Part shown: in pieces, positions 1 to 10,565 of the stretch
Layout: each line of letters opens with the position of its first letter
Position numbering within the stretch: position 1 is the stretch's first letter
DNA from: Eumeta japonica
Taxonomy: Eukaryota; Arthropoda; Insecta; Lepidoptera; Psychidae
Direction: 5' to 3'
Length of the DNA: 64,000 bases
Assembly (NCBI GenBank): GCA_005406025.1
Contig: BGZK01000895.1
Location: 62,001-126,000, forward strand
The notes under the pieces: model-generated
What the model was told of the DNA's origin: nothing
The model's input: only the letters and a program-made list of their open reading frames with translations
Databases searched by the model: none
Made by a program: the position numbers and the translations under genes

Positions 1-1526
1 TTAATGAAATTTATGAGAAAATATTTTGTCTGATGTCATTTTTAATTTAGCAATAATTGATACTGTTTATGTATGATTGTAACCTTTTTTCTTCGGCCAG
101 TTATAGAACGATACATCGTCTGCTCTGCTTGATCTGCAAGAGATCAGAGCTTAAATGTTCAAAAACCTTAAAATACATATGTATAATACATTTTTCACCA
201 CGTCTATCCTCTATTTTAGATATGTCGCTAACATATTTTACCTTTATATACTTAGTGTTAAAAATAAATTGTTTCGGCTTATTATATGTTCAAAAAAAAA
301 AAAAAATGGAAAACTACTCGAAATAATTTGAAAATTGTTATTTAATTTCTGACAACATTTTTTTTATCCAAACGAAGCTATTCTTAAATATTGTAGGCTG
401 TGATTGCATGCATATTATGAATATATATATAATATTTTAAATTATTTAAAGTAGCATCGTCATACATGCGGTTTTTTTTATATAAACACTCGAGAAACTA
501 AATGTATAACACATCATTTCTACAGTTTTTTACATTGCGGAATTAAATATAATATTACATAATACAATTTAAATATCAAGAAAATCTGAAATAGGTGTGC
601 ATAAAAAGTATGTAATAGTAAAGAAAAAGGGTGGGCGTTGAAATGCAGTACCGTTGATAGAATCCTGAAGCCGTAAAGAATCAACTTATTTTTAAGTTCT
701 GAGTTATATTGTTATATTATTCCGTCGTATAATATGAGACTGTACAATGTACATTTTACAAATGATATACTTACGGAGACATTCGAATTCCACAAATTAC
801 GTTCCTCGTGAAAAATGGATCTAAGCTCTCTTTATTGCGCAGCTCGTTTTATAAGACATTATATTTTGTATTGCCAGAGTGAAATCTGAGACTGCCATAC
901 TCCGGAGAACCGATCGCATTATTGGCTTTTAACGAAAGACTGAAAATATTTTTGTCATTATTTATAATTTAATGAATGTTCCATAGTCTATTATGCGTTA
1001 TTGCGTTAGAAACGTCAAACTGGTAGCAAATGCACTATCATGAACAAAATTTATTACAAAAAAAAATTTAGATACCTTCGTTTCTGAATTTTTTACCTCC
1101 ATCTATGATGATTGTTAATGTAGTAACAGTATTTTGCACGTTTTATTAGGCAGTCTGCTAATCTGTATGTCTGTTTGCTCACTCATTAAAAATAGTTTAC
1201 ATCGACTGTACATTCAGGAAGAAGCGAATGAAAGTGGAAAGAAATCCATAGAGAAAATATGTGTGATGAAAGGTATTGTCAGAGAAAACTTAGAAAATCT
1301 CATGGCATAAATTAGTGGCATATTCAAGAAGGAATTAATTTTAAGCGTAAGAAAATTGTCGACTTTATACTAAATAATTTACGGATGTCAGTGAAGCAAA
1401 AAAGTCACCTACCAAGTGGCGATCTGTTGTTTCTCCTACAATTTTACTAAAGAGAATAAACCTTGTATATACAAAATAAAATATGACATTTTTTTATTTA
1501 AGTATTTAAATATTTTGTAGTATGGT
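1..1526. other. AT-rich non-coding stretch
   Basis: No convincing coding region. Open frames are short, AT-driven and match no family I recognise. There is an A-run of about 14 bases near 292-306. A few bases near 1310-1330 resemble the repeat unit described at 3590-3725, but too weakly to annotate. Confidence 0.6.
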
Positions 1527-1540
1527 ATATAATATGTAAT
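1527..1540. repeat. Left target-site duplication of the RTE-type LINE
   Basis: The 14-mer ATATAATATGTAAT ends immediately before the first element-like bases (the Gly-Pro-Asp codons of the reverse transcriptase). The identical 14-mer recurs at 3047-3060, just after the TAA-repeat tail. Such flanking duplications are made by LINE integration. The sequence is AT-rich and part of the right copy overlaps the tail, so the true length could be slightly shorter. Confidence 0.75.
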
Positions 1541-3046
1541 AGGTCCAGATAACTTGACCAACGAAACACTTAAAATCGGTGCTCCGCTATTGATTCCATA
1601 TTTAAAATTACTCTTCAACGAAGTGGTGGAATCCGAACAAGTACCAGACCAATGGCATCTTTCACAAATAATACTACTGTACAAAAAAGGAAACCCACTA
1701 GAAGTAGGAAACTATAGACCCATCAGTCTGCTACCAAGCATATACAAACTGTTTTCATCAATCTTGCTTAGTAGAATTGCACCACAAATCGACAAGAACC
1801 AACCAATCAGACAAGCAGGGTTCCGACCAAACTACTCAACCAATGACCACATCCATGCTGTCGATCAGTTAATAGAAAAATACAAAGAATTCAACAAACC
1901 ACTCTACATTGGGTTTGTCGACTACTCAAATCGTTCGACAGCATCTCACATACATCTATATGGGAAGCACTTCGGAATAACAAAATAAGCGAGAAATATA
2001 TAAATGTTATAAAAAATCTGTACTTTAAAAATCGAGGCAGTATAAAACTAGAAAGGAAAGGAGAAGAGTTTCCTATAGAACGGAGCGTGAAGCAAGGAGA
2101 CCCTCTCTCGCCGAAGCTATTCATAGCAGTCCTTCAAGATATCTTCCGTAACATAGACTGGGCTGACAAAGGGATTTTGGTACTCAATGAACGTCTAACC
2201 CACCTAAGATTTGCTGACGATATAGCTATGTTTAGCGAAACTGCAACAGGATTCGAACAAATGTTTCAAAACCTCGCTAGTGAAAGTAATAAAGTTAGAC
2301 TGGAAATGAATACCAGCAAAACCAAAATAATGACCAACAGTATTGAAACCCCAATTAGTATAGAAGGCCAAAATATAGAATATGTCAAGAATATATTTAC
2401 CTCGGAAAACTAACATCATTCCACTCCAACAGAAACGAAAACAGAAGTAGACAGAAGAGTAAATTTGGCATGGAGAAATTACTGGGCACAGAAAGAAATC
2501 CTCAAAGGAGACTATAGTCTGAAGATGAAGAAGATTATAATGGATTCGTGTATCCTGCCCACCTTGACATACTCAAGTCAGACATGGATTTTCACCAACA
2601 CAATCAAGAATAAAATTCGGTCATGCCAGCATGCAATGGAGAGGAGCATCCTGAAACTAAGAAGAATCGATAAAAACAGAAACACTGACATACGAAATAA
2701 AACTAAATTAGTGGACGCCTACAACATACAATGACGCTGAATTGGAAGTGGGCAGGTCACATCGCTAGGTACCAAGATAAAGATGGACTACACAAACAAC
2801 TAATTGGCCTGGTCCCTCTGGAAAAGACATAGGGACGGCAAAAGAAAAGATGGGCCGACGATATTGCGAAAATTGCGGGGAAAAACTGGACAACTACTGC
2901 TCAAAACAGGCACAACTGGAAGAAGATGGTGGAGGCTTTTACCCGAACAGGAACCATACAATAACGTTAACGTTCAATATAATACCTACTAAAACATGTA
3001 AATTTAAGTTGTAAGGATAAATAAAGCTGTAATAATAATAATAATA
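1541..3046 (+). mobile_element. 5'-truncated RTE-type non-LTR retrotransposon
   Basis: A dead LINE copy of about 1.5 kb. It begins inside the reverse transcriptase, so the endonuclease and N-terminal palm are missing, as expected from incomplete target-primed reverse transcription. The 3' end has a short UTR, an AATAAA signal (3019-3024) and a (TAA)n tail (about 3030-3049). Simple-repeat tails are typical of the RTE clade. It is flanked by the 14-bp duplication described separately, which fixes both ends. RTE assignment rests on the pattern of motifs and the C-terminal region, and other RT clades are less likely. Confidence 0.8.
1542..2964 (+). pseudogene. RTE-type reverse transcriptase relic (frameshifted)
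   Basis: Reverse transcriptase domain with recognisable blocks. NYRPISLLPSIYKL lies near 1710-1755, QAGFR near 1813, a palm VDYS block near 1918 and the KQGDPLSP block near 2090-2113. The catalytic F-A-D-D box is near 2208-2223, followed by a thumb with NTSKTK near 2310. The C-terminal region carries M-E-R-S and W-A-D-D-I motifs and stops at TAA 2962-2964. At least three frameshifts break it: near 1928, right after the VDYS block; near 2395-2450; and near 2735. There is also an in-frame stop near 2832. The F-A-D-D box is intact, so decay was mostly by indels. It would have acted as the polymerase in target-primed reverse transcription. No host function is suggested. Confidence 0.85.
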
Positions 3047-3060
3047 ATATAATATGTAAT
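3047..3060. repeat. Right target-site duplication of the RTE-type LINE
   Basis: Exact 14-base match to 1527-1540, following the TAA-repeat tail. Flanking DNA beyond it (3061 on) does not match the element. Confidence 0.75.
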
Positions 3061-4321
3061 ACGGTTATATCGTAGAATATAAAAACTAAAGCTATAAAGA
3101 ACTAAAAAGGGAGTACAAAAAAATAACTAAAATGTATTTCATTATTATTACATTAAACACAACAGGCACTTCGTCGAGAAATTTAGAATAAAAATATTGA
3201 TTTTATACGTTATTATATGACACTTAAAATACGTCATGTCTTACAAATGTAGGTGAAGGAGAAGTAAATTAAACTTAATTGTAAAGACTTATGTGGTGCT
3301 CATTTGTGAAACTTCGTACATTTATTTAAGCATTGTTCGTTTATTATTGTTTCAAAATTGAACACCAGCGGCTTCTTAGCTTAATAACCATTACCTCTTA
3401 ACCAAACAATTAGCTTGTTTTAGCAAGTATTTTATCGAATCGGTTTTTACATTTCTAACTAAATTTTTTTTACATTAGTTTAAGTTCCACAATTATGCCA
3501 ACCGTCCATTCTGTTCGTGATACATTTATTTCATTATAAAAAAAAATATACGCAAATACACAATTATTTTAAAAGCTCATGCCATTTCATTGAGAGGTAG
3601 GTAGAGACCACAGATTTCCACATGGTACTGTCCTTGCATATCTCTCTTACTTCAATAATATCCGTCACTTCTTTCATTGAAGCTCGACTGTTTCGGGTGC
3701 TTCAATTTTGCCCTTTTTTAATATGCCACTAATTTGTTCCGCATAAGATTTTTTACGGCGACCCTTCTCGACCGTATTTATTTATTTGTAAATTATATAT
3801 TTCCTGATTTTCAAAATGAAAACATTTCAATTAACACTAAACTCCATACATTTCTCATTTTTTATTGTTGTTTGGCGTATTATGCTTGTCACACCGTCCA
3901 CGTCGAATTCAATTTGTCATTACATAACTGGAACGGCTAACACGAAGGTAACGAAATTCACACTGATTTGACAAAATACAATAAAAATAGTTCAAGTGTT
4001 ACACGAAAACGCCTGAACATACTAATAAGCACACTTAGACTTTTAAAATTATAATATGTTTTTTTTTGGTAAAAATGTAAGTCGAAAGAAGATAACACAA
4101 TCGAGTAAGAAGATAAGTCGAAAGTAATTTGTAGCGCCCGTGTGAACGGCAAGATAAAATTAATTAAAGTGTACAATTGCAACTCGGCTTTAAAGCTCAC
4201 AAACGTCTAATCAAAGATTAGAATCCAACTCCAGCTCTCGCTTTTAAGACAAATAGATTAAGATCCATTAATACGTGTGAAATGAAAGTCAAGCTAACAA
4301 AAACATGTAAGTTTATTCTTC
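3061..4321. other. Non-coding stretch with one repeat fragment
   Basis: No gene seen. It contains the interspersed-repeat fragment at 3590-3725. The short open frames at 3734-3940 (+) and 3958-4200 (-) resemble no protein I recognise. Confidence 0.5.
3590..3725 (-). repeat. Interspersed repeat, copy 1
   Basis: Read on the minus strand, the segment beginning AGTGGCATATTAAAAAAGG at about 3725 matches the plus-strand segment at about 13160-13215 over some 50 bases, with scattered differences. The shared order is the GTGGCATATTAAAAAAGG block, then a CACCCGAAAC block. A minus-strand reading after this block has a Cys-Lys-Asp-Ser-Thr-Met-Trp-Lys-Ser pattern that recalls LINE C-termini, but this is weak. 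Confidence 0.5.
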
Positions 4322-4420
4322 TTTGAAATAATTCAACTTTAGATTGAAAACAATCTAAAGTTGAATCACATAGTTAAACTGTACATAAGTACAGTTTAAC
4401 TATGTGAACATCATTTCAAA
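4322..4420. repeat. Two back-to-back perfect hairpins inside an outer stem
   Basis: Hairpin 1 has 16-bp perfect arms (4331-4346 and 4351-4366) with loop AAAA. Hairpin 2 follows with no gap: 18-bp perfect arms (4367-4384 and 4389-4406) with loop ATAA. An outer 8-bp inverted repeat, TTTGAAAT (4322-4329) and ATTTCAAA (4413-4420), encloses both. The strand could therefore fold as a three-way, T-shaped junction. No coding capacity, and no second copy was found in the window. It could be an end of an unknown mobile element, a small-RNA precursor, or two local template-switch events. The structure is seen directly; the cause is unknown. Confidence 0.85.
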
Positions 4421-5399
4421 TCAAAAAACCGTAAGTTTTCGCGCTTAACCAAGGGCGAGTCGTATAGGCTTTTTAATTACCATTGGCACCGCATTCGTGA
4501 CCGACTGTCCAGCATCTATGACATACGATAACTGAGGTAGATATTCTTCTCAAATATCATTCTATGCCATGTGCCGTATATAACTTCTTTTTAACTACAT
4601 ATTAAATAAGCAAATCTTAATTACTTTGGACAACATCGAGTCCGAAAAGTAAATTTAAAAGAGATTCCATTTCCGTATTATTAAATATACGTAAAATTAT
4701 GAATGTGATAAAATATGGAGTGGTATTCTGCTCAGGATCTGGGTAAATGAAATTACAACCTCACAATACAATTTGAAATATTAAAGTCATTTAAGCAATC
4801 TAAAAGAGACAGCATCTAGATTCATCCAAACAATTATTGACGTTGAAATTTATTGGGTAATTTCGAGCTTGGACAGCGGAAGCAAAACAACATTATTCAA
4901 TAATTTCTCAGAAGCTGCAATGAATTAAACCCGAAAGCTGAGCCCGTTCATCGTCGTTCCCTTAGAATCAATATTGATGATCCCGTGCCTAAATTCACGT
5001 TTCCAATATAGCGGCCTGACGGGCCTAACACGGGTCAGGTTATTATGCTCTGCCGTTATTGGCCGGAGGTAATTTAACAGATTTTCCTGATGTTTTCCAC
5101 AACTAAGCCATTTTTTTTTTCATTCTGTACAAACAATACGTTCCCTTTTGGGTCATAAATTAGATTGTTTACATCGATGTGCTCAAATGGTCTTGATACG
5201 ATTTCGAGTTTTCAAATATAAATATAATAAAGTAACTTTTAAGAATACAACTTACTCGAAAAGAGCTCTTTGCTTTATCATTGGATGTAGACAATTTATT
5301 CGTCTTAAGCATTGATGAATTTGATACGTACTTCTTAATATTAACAAGCCACTACATTTGAGTTTAGTGCTATGGAGAATTTTATGAAAATGACTAGAT
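4421..5399. other. Non-coding stretch
   Basis: No coding region recognised. The part at 4860-5100 is less AT-rich than its surroundings and has the look of unique sequence, but nothing in it can be named. Confidence 0.5.
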
Positions 5400-6160
5400 G
5401 GCCCGGCAGAGATTCTGCGCTTTCGTGTGGGTGGCTAATCCATACAGTTAATGCCGGCAGCTCCGTCAGCATGGGAATACCATGAAGTCCTTCATATTTT
5501 GTACAGATCGATGGTGACCTAGATCCAGTCTCGCTTTCGATTCCGATCCTGGTCACACTTTTCATTCTGATCCCGTCTCCACTTATATTCATTCCAGTCT
5601 TATCCTCAATGTCGGTCCACCTCCAGCTTTCGGTCATTGCCCTGGTCCCACTCTTGATTCTGCTTCCCGTTCCGCTTTCAACTTCGATCCAGGTATCAGC
5701 TACAGTTTCTATTTCAACGAATGCAGAGGTAAATCTAGATGTCAAAATAAAATATAAGCCATTTTTTCTGTGAATAATGTAGTTATGTATAATTAAAAGA
5801 ATAATACTATTATAACTGTCTTAGAAATATAAATTCATGGAAGAAATCGGGGGTAAATGTTGGTAGGCTAATTCTATTTGACAATGGTATAGCTATCTAA
5901 AGAAATTTTAGAATTGGTTCAGTAGATCGTTTTAACAGCACATACAAATATGCGAATGAAACCAGGGACAAATTATATATTTTTTTTAAGCCTTTCCGGA
6001 AGTACATGCAACATATCACCAAAGTTTCATCGTAATCGGATCCATGAATTAGGTAGGCACAAATGGCAAACATAAAAATATTCACTTTGATGTATTTGAA
6101 TTCTTTCATTTTGATTTGGATCGATATTGATCTCAATCTCGATCTTACTTTTCATTCTAA
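5400..6160 (-). repeat. Interspersed 'GATCC-GATTCT' repeat
   Basis: 5500-5740 is a run of degenerate short units built on GATTCCGATCCTGGTC-like words. The 134-residue minus-strand frame through it (5341-5745) is low-complexity Gly/Ser/Thr/Glu and is a by-product of the repeat, not a gene. The following part (5880-6110), with a TTGGTTCAGTAGATCG block, is of a kind commonly seen in lepidopteran interspersed repeats. Related GATCC-rich text occurs at 33540-33790, 40740-40920, 41840-42020, 46840-46920 and 48600-48680. Confidence 0.5.
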
Positions 6161-9100
6161 ATAAAAAAGAATTACCTAATTCCATCTTTCAAATCTTTGG
6201 TTATTACCATGAGTTTATACAAAAATCACTTAGAAAAAAAACATTTTTAATTTTTCCAGAATTTTCATCGCGCACTTTTCACTATTTTTCTTTTTGTAAG
6301 GACCTTCCTCGAGCTCTAACGAGTATTTGAAAAAAAAATAGCCACATTGGTCAAACCTTTTTCAATCTTTGCCTTCAGAAATACATTTGGCCTTTCATTT
6401 TTATTTACGTAGATTAATACTTATAAAATAGTTTTAAATACTGATATATTAAACTGATATCTATTGAAGTTTCCTAGTAAGTAAATAACTTCAGTATGTA
6501 CATCTGTGAGATACCAAGAGTAGAGTAACGCACGTACAGATTAAAAGTGGGTGGCCATTTAGACATATATATTCTGTAAAAAACGGGCGCAGACGTGATG
6601 CGACATATCATTGCTTTCAACTCAGATCGTTACTTATAAAAATATATTTCGTTGTTTATTGTATATATCGTACAGGACGCACTACAATGTGACTGCTATA
6701 CAAATAGTTTCTTATTTTAAATCATATTTTACAAAACGTGCAGTATTCATCAAAAATTCCATGAAAATGGAAGCGAGAATATATTTAATTAGAGAAAAGC
6801 TCATCTCAAAGGGATAATCTAAGCGGATATTGAATAAAGGGCCCGACAGCCGCCCTTCGCACGGCGCCGTTACGGATGACGCTATGCGACATTCTACATT
6901 CGTCAAAAGTACTTATCATAAAATTTCTATATTTGGAGCTTTCGCTGGAAGTTTTTGTTATGATAATCGAATTTATCTAAATATGTTGCACCAGACTCTT
7001 TCAACTCACTACTGAGGCATGCGGTAGGACACTTTCTATGCCGGATTGTATTTGTATTTGACACGTCCTTATTGGTTCAGCTCGTATTGGGAACTATGGA
7101 TGACCATTGTCCATGACGCAGTAACATTTTCCGAAATTCGTACTATTCAAGGTACGGGGTGAGCCCCTTCATTCAACCTAAGTTAAAAATTCATTAATCC
7201 ATTCGCCGGGGTAAAAGATTTGAACCCCACAGCTTCTGGTTTGAAAGTATATGGATAGGGTATGCATGTGGATATAGTGATGTACGGTATCATGATGCTC
7301 AAATACAATTAGAAATTAATCGATTATATCTAATCTTGCTTAATTTTTCTTAAATCTCATATATTTCTATATAAGTTGGATTGTCTTTTTCTTTCGGAAA
7401 ACAATTGAATTTCACATACACACTTTTAAATACTAGCGCTATGTTTAAAGATGGGATTATAATTATTCATTATTGTATATATGATTATTCAAATCTAATA
7501 CTCATTATAAATCCTTCACAACCCTATTTGTTGATAAAACAAGACGATGTAAATCAGTCACTAGCACACTTAAGATGACGAATTGTAGGTTTTAGTTGTA
7601 AGAATCTATTTTTTTCTGAGAAAAACAAAACACGTGAAAATTATCTTTGCTGATCCAATTGATTTTAACTTGTCAGTTGCAGTTACTCGATTTATTAACT
7701 TTTATAACAGAGAAAAATATATCACATATAGTTTTCAACCTCCTAATTTATCTTATTAGATGTAGATTGATCTATACAAACATTTCAAAATCCCAGTTAG
7801 AATTTTTGAAATAAATCGTAATTTTTATTTTAAGTGAAAAATAAATTGTTTTGTTGCATACGATCTTTAAAAATAAGTAAATATGCTGCGCGTTTTAGCA
7901 CACGTACCGCGGTATGGGAGGGTTCCATAGCTATGCGACGTCATATTAATAAATTATTACTGCATCACCTTAAAGTTATTTACATATTTAATAAACTCGT
8001 ATACGATCTGTCTCTGTAAAATCAATATTTTTTCAAAAAAAAAAAATGGTTTAGACACGTTGCACTTTTGCTAACGAGGCCAAAAAATAATTTTAAAATA
8101 TTCGTCTGTTTGTCTATGCGTTTGTGCACGCTAATCTCAAAAACGGCGTCTCCAATTTAAATACGGTTTCCATTGATATACTGTGGTAGGGGTCCCTAAC
8201 ATTTAGTGTTTGTTTAATTACAATCGCCTTGCAAACGAAAAAGTTCTATTAATATGTTCCATCTAAATGTATAATATCGATTATAATTAGCACAATCATG
8301 TGAAAATTATTTTTTTTTGTGCAATTGCAATTCATGTGTTCATTGATATAACAATGGTATTTACCGACAAGTTTACGTACATTTATTTTTAACGACTTAT
8401 TAATGTTCAGCATTAACTGGGAAAAATGAAAAAAAAATCACATTGACTCCGTCCGTAAAAAAAACAACGTTAATTGATATAAATAGAAAAGTTTACATCG
8501 ACACATATAAAACTCTTCGTTTTCTGTGTATCTGTCTATTGATATAATTTTTACGCGAGAACCGCTTATGCGACTTACATGGTTTGATAAATTCATAATT
8601 ATGTTACTTAGCTAATATAAGGAATATATTTTGTCATATAATGTAACGTATAAAACAATCAGTGACGATAATGTTGAAACAAGTTAGAAAAAACACGCTT
8701 TTGAAGAGCTTAAATGGCTTTCGCTAAGTAAACAGTAAGAGGAATATTAAATTAATGTGATTTTACAGCCTAAAAAGACCTAAAATACTTAATTGTCAAA
8801 CCGACATGCATCAGTTAAAAAAACGAGGAATTTTATATACAAAGATGCCTGGACTTACTCTATATTTTCAACTTCCACATTTTTTAGGTATTCCATATAT
8901 TTTGATTTTGTTTCCTAACTTAACAATATATATTTTATTTATGTATAAAACATTTTTTTTATGAGTTTTATTTATGAATAAAATATATTTTATCAAGTTA
9001 AGAATCAAAGAGAAATACACGAAATACTTATAATACGTTTAAATTTAAAATATTTATTCTTATGTCAAAATTAAAATTCTAAACCATTTATAAAAAAACC

Positions 9101-9264
9101 AAAACCTAAACAAAATTCTGTAGTCCACGCGAGCATAGCCGCGAGCACAGCTAGAATACTGCTTACAAGAGAAACACAACAGCATTTCTTAATATTGTCT
9201 GCTGACTGCACTTAACAAACACATCGCATTTATATAATTTGAATACTAAAAGCTCAAAGCTTAA
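6161..9264. other. Long AT-rich non-coding stretch
   Basis: Open frames are short and unrecognisable. 7150-7270 contains, on the minus strand, a GGGGTTCAAATC word like a tRNA B-box, without a matching A-box. 8100-8240 has the CTGTTTGTCTATGCG style of text common in insect repeats. Otherwise nothing is seen. Confidence 0.5.
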
Positions 9265-9370
9265 GGGTTGTCCTCTTAACTGTGACGTCAGGCGCGGGCT
9301 CGAGATCGCAACTCTTCGCACTCCCTCACTCCACGCGCTCCACTCGCACCGCTCGTGATGACGCTCTCCA
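9265..9370. promoter_or_regulatory. GC-rich island with a CRE palindrome
   Basis: An abrupt GC-rich block in AT-rich DNA, with a full TGACGTCA palindrome (9283-9290, the CREB/ATF-type site) followed by GC-rich and CACTC-rich text. No open frame of note. It is a candidate enhancer or promoter, inferred only from composition and the motif. Confidence 0.3.
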
Positions 9371-9725
9371 TCATAATTTAGAATTTATCATAGGCTGTCA
9401 AATCTTCTAGCAGATCCTTATAACAGCATTCGCAGACGATCTGGAATATAGCCTACCATCCAGTTTAAATAATTCGCAAATTATTCTTCATTTTATAAAA
9501 TTTCTAAGCATATATTGCAATAAAATTACTAGCGACCGCTGATAGTTTCGTCTGGATGGATTAAGAACACATTTCTCTCCTCATTTTACACTTTTTCTTT
9601 TTATATTATAGTAATAGCCCCGTTTAAGCACACTAAACTTCATTGATTAATCAATTAGGGTAAAGCAATAATCGTACCTCTTCCCAGTCTTGTACGGCTT
9701 CTGGATCTCAGAGATTAAAAGCTAA
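9371..9725. other. Non-coding stretch before a mariner relic
   Basis: No coding match and no clear inverted terminal repeat for the mariner relic that follows. Confidence 0.45.
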
Positions 9726-10025
9726 AGTCATTAACTGGCTTGCTAAATCTAAGGGAAACAGAGAAAGTTTTGAAAAGGATTCTCAAAGTGGACACCCGCG
9801 TACTGCTATGGCTAATTATGACAAACCACGTACTAGAGCATACCTGAATGATATGTTATGATATGTATCCATATTGTGCACAAATTGGAGTATAAATCAG
9901 TAGCAGTGCAAACACTTATTTGCGATTGCTTGAAATCCTGGAAATATTGTTCAAAATGGGTACCACACAGATTTTGTGAAGGGAAAAAGGACACTCGCAT
10001 CGAACTATGTAAATACATTAGATAA
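9726..10025 (+). pseudogene. mariner-type transposase relic, N-terminal part
   Basis: Frame 1 (about 9730-9850) reads a Trp-Leu-Ala-Lys block, then S-F-E-K-D and S-G-H-P-R-T-A. This corresponds to the second helix-turn-helix region and the S-G-R-P linker of mariner transposases. After a frame change, about 9880-10020 reads KWVPHRF followed by R-I-E-L-C, matching the conserved K-W-V-P-H-L and R-V-E-x-C segment ahead of the catalytic domain. No catalytic Asp is covered and no end repeats were found. It is a short decayed fragment, separate from the C-terminal mariner relic at 34106-34612. Confidence 0.6.
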
Positions 10026-10279
10026 AAATATTACACACAATATATGCGTCAGCTGCCTTGCTGCATTGGCTTCACACAAGTATACAGACAAGTATACAAG
10101 TATACACATACACGCGATTGAAAAGTGAAAGTTGCGCCAATAAGTTGCGCACCAAAAACGTAACGCGGATTCATCAGTGGATTTTACTCCTCAAATTTTT
10201 CTCATACCGGGCACCTTATATGAAAATCGATTATTAAGGAGTAAACTCCAAAAACCACAATATATCGACTCCTAAATGT
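10026..10279. other. Non-coding stretch
   Basis: Contains three close ACAAGTATACA-like words (10075-10108). Otherwise nothing is recognised. Confidence 0.4.
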
Positions 10280-10565
10280 CGTAGCGTAATGCTAATATTA
10301 TGGTTATAAGTTATCTAAAGAAATTATTATAAATAAAGGCTATGGAATACAAAAAGAAGTTTTCAAATTTGACTGGCAGTTCCAAAGATTAGGGTGTACA
10401 AACGGTTCAAATTCACAAAAAAAATGTTTGAAGCTTATAATTTTCTTGAAATATTGATCTATGTAATACAAAATAAAACCTTTTTCAAACGCAAATAGTA
10501 GTTCCAGAAGATTAGAGTGTTCAAATAAACAAGCTCTTCAGTTTCATACATTAGTATAGATAACA
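10280..10565 (+). repeat. Lepidopteran-style interspersed repeat with internal tandem unit
   Basis: Two copies of an AGTTCC-A-AGATTAG-GTGT-CAAA unit start at 10378 and 10500, a period of 122 bases. The second is followed by AAGCTCTTCAG and a TTAGTATAGAT end. This terminal phrase is one I recall as very frequent in moth and butterfly genomes. Confidence 0.6.

Noticed and set aside
5341..5745. 134-residue minus-strand open frame
   Set aside because: Low-complexity Gly/Ser/Thr/Glu text produced by a degenerate GATCC-type repeat; no domain and no start context.
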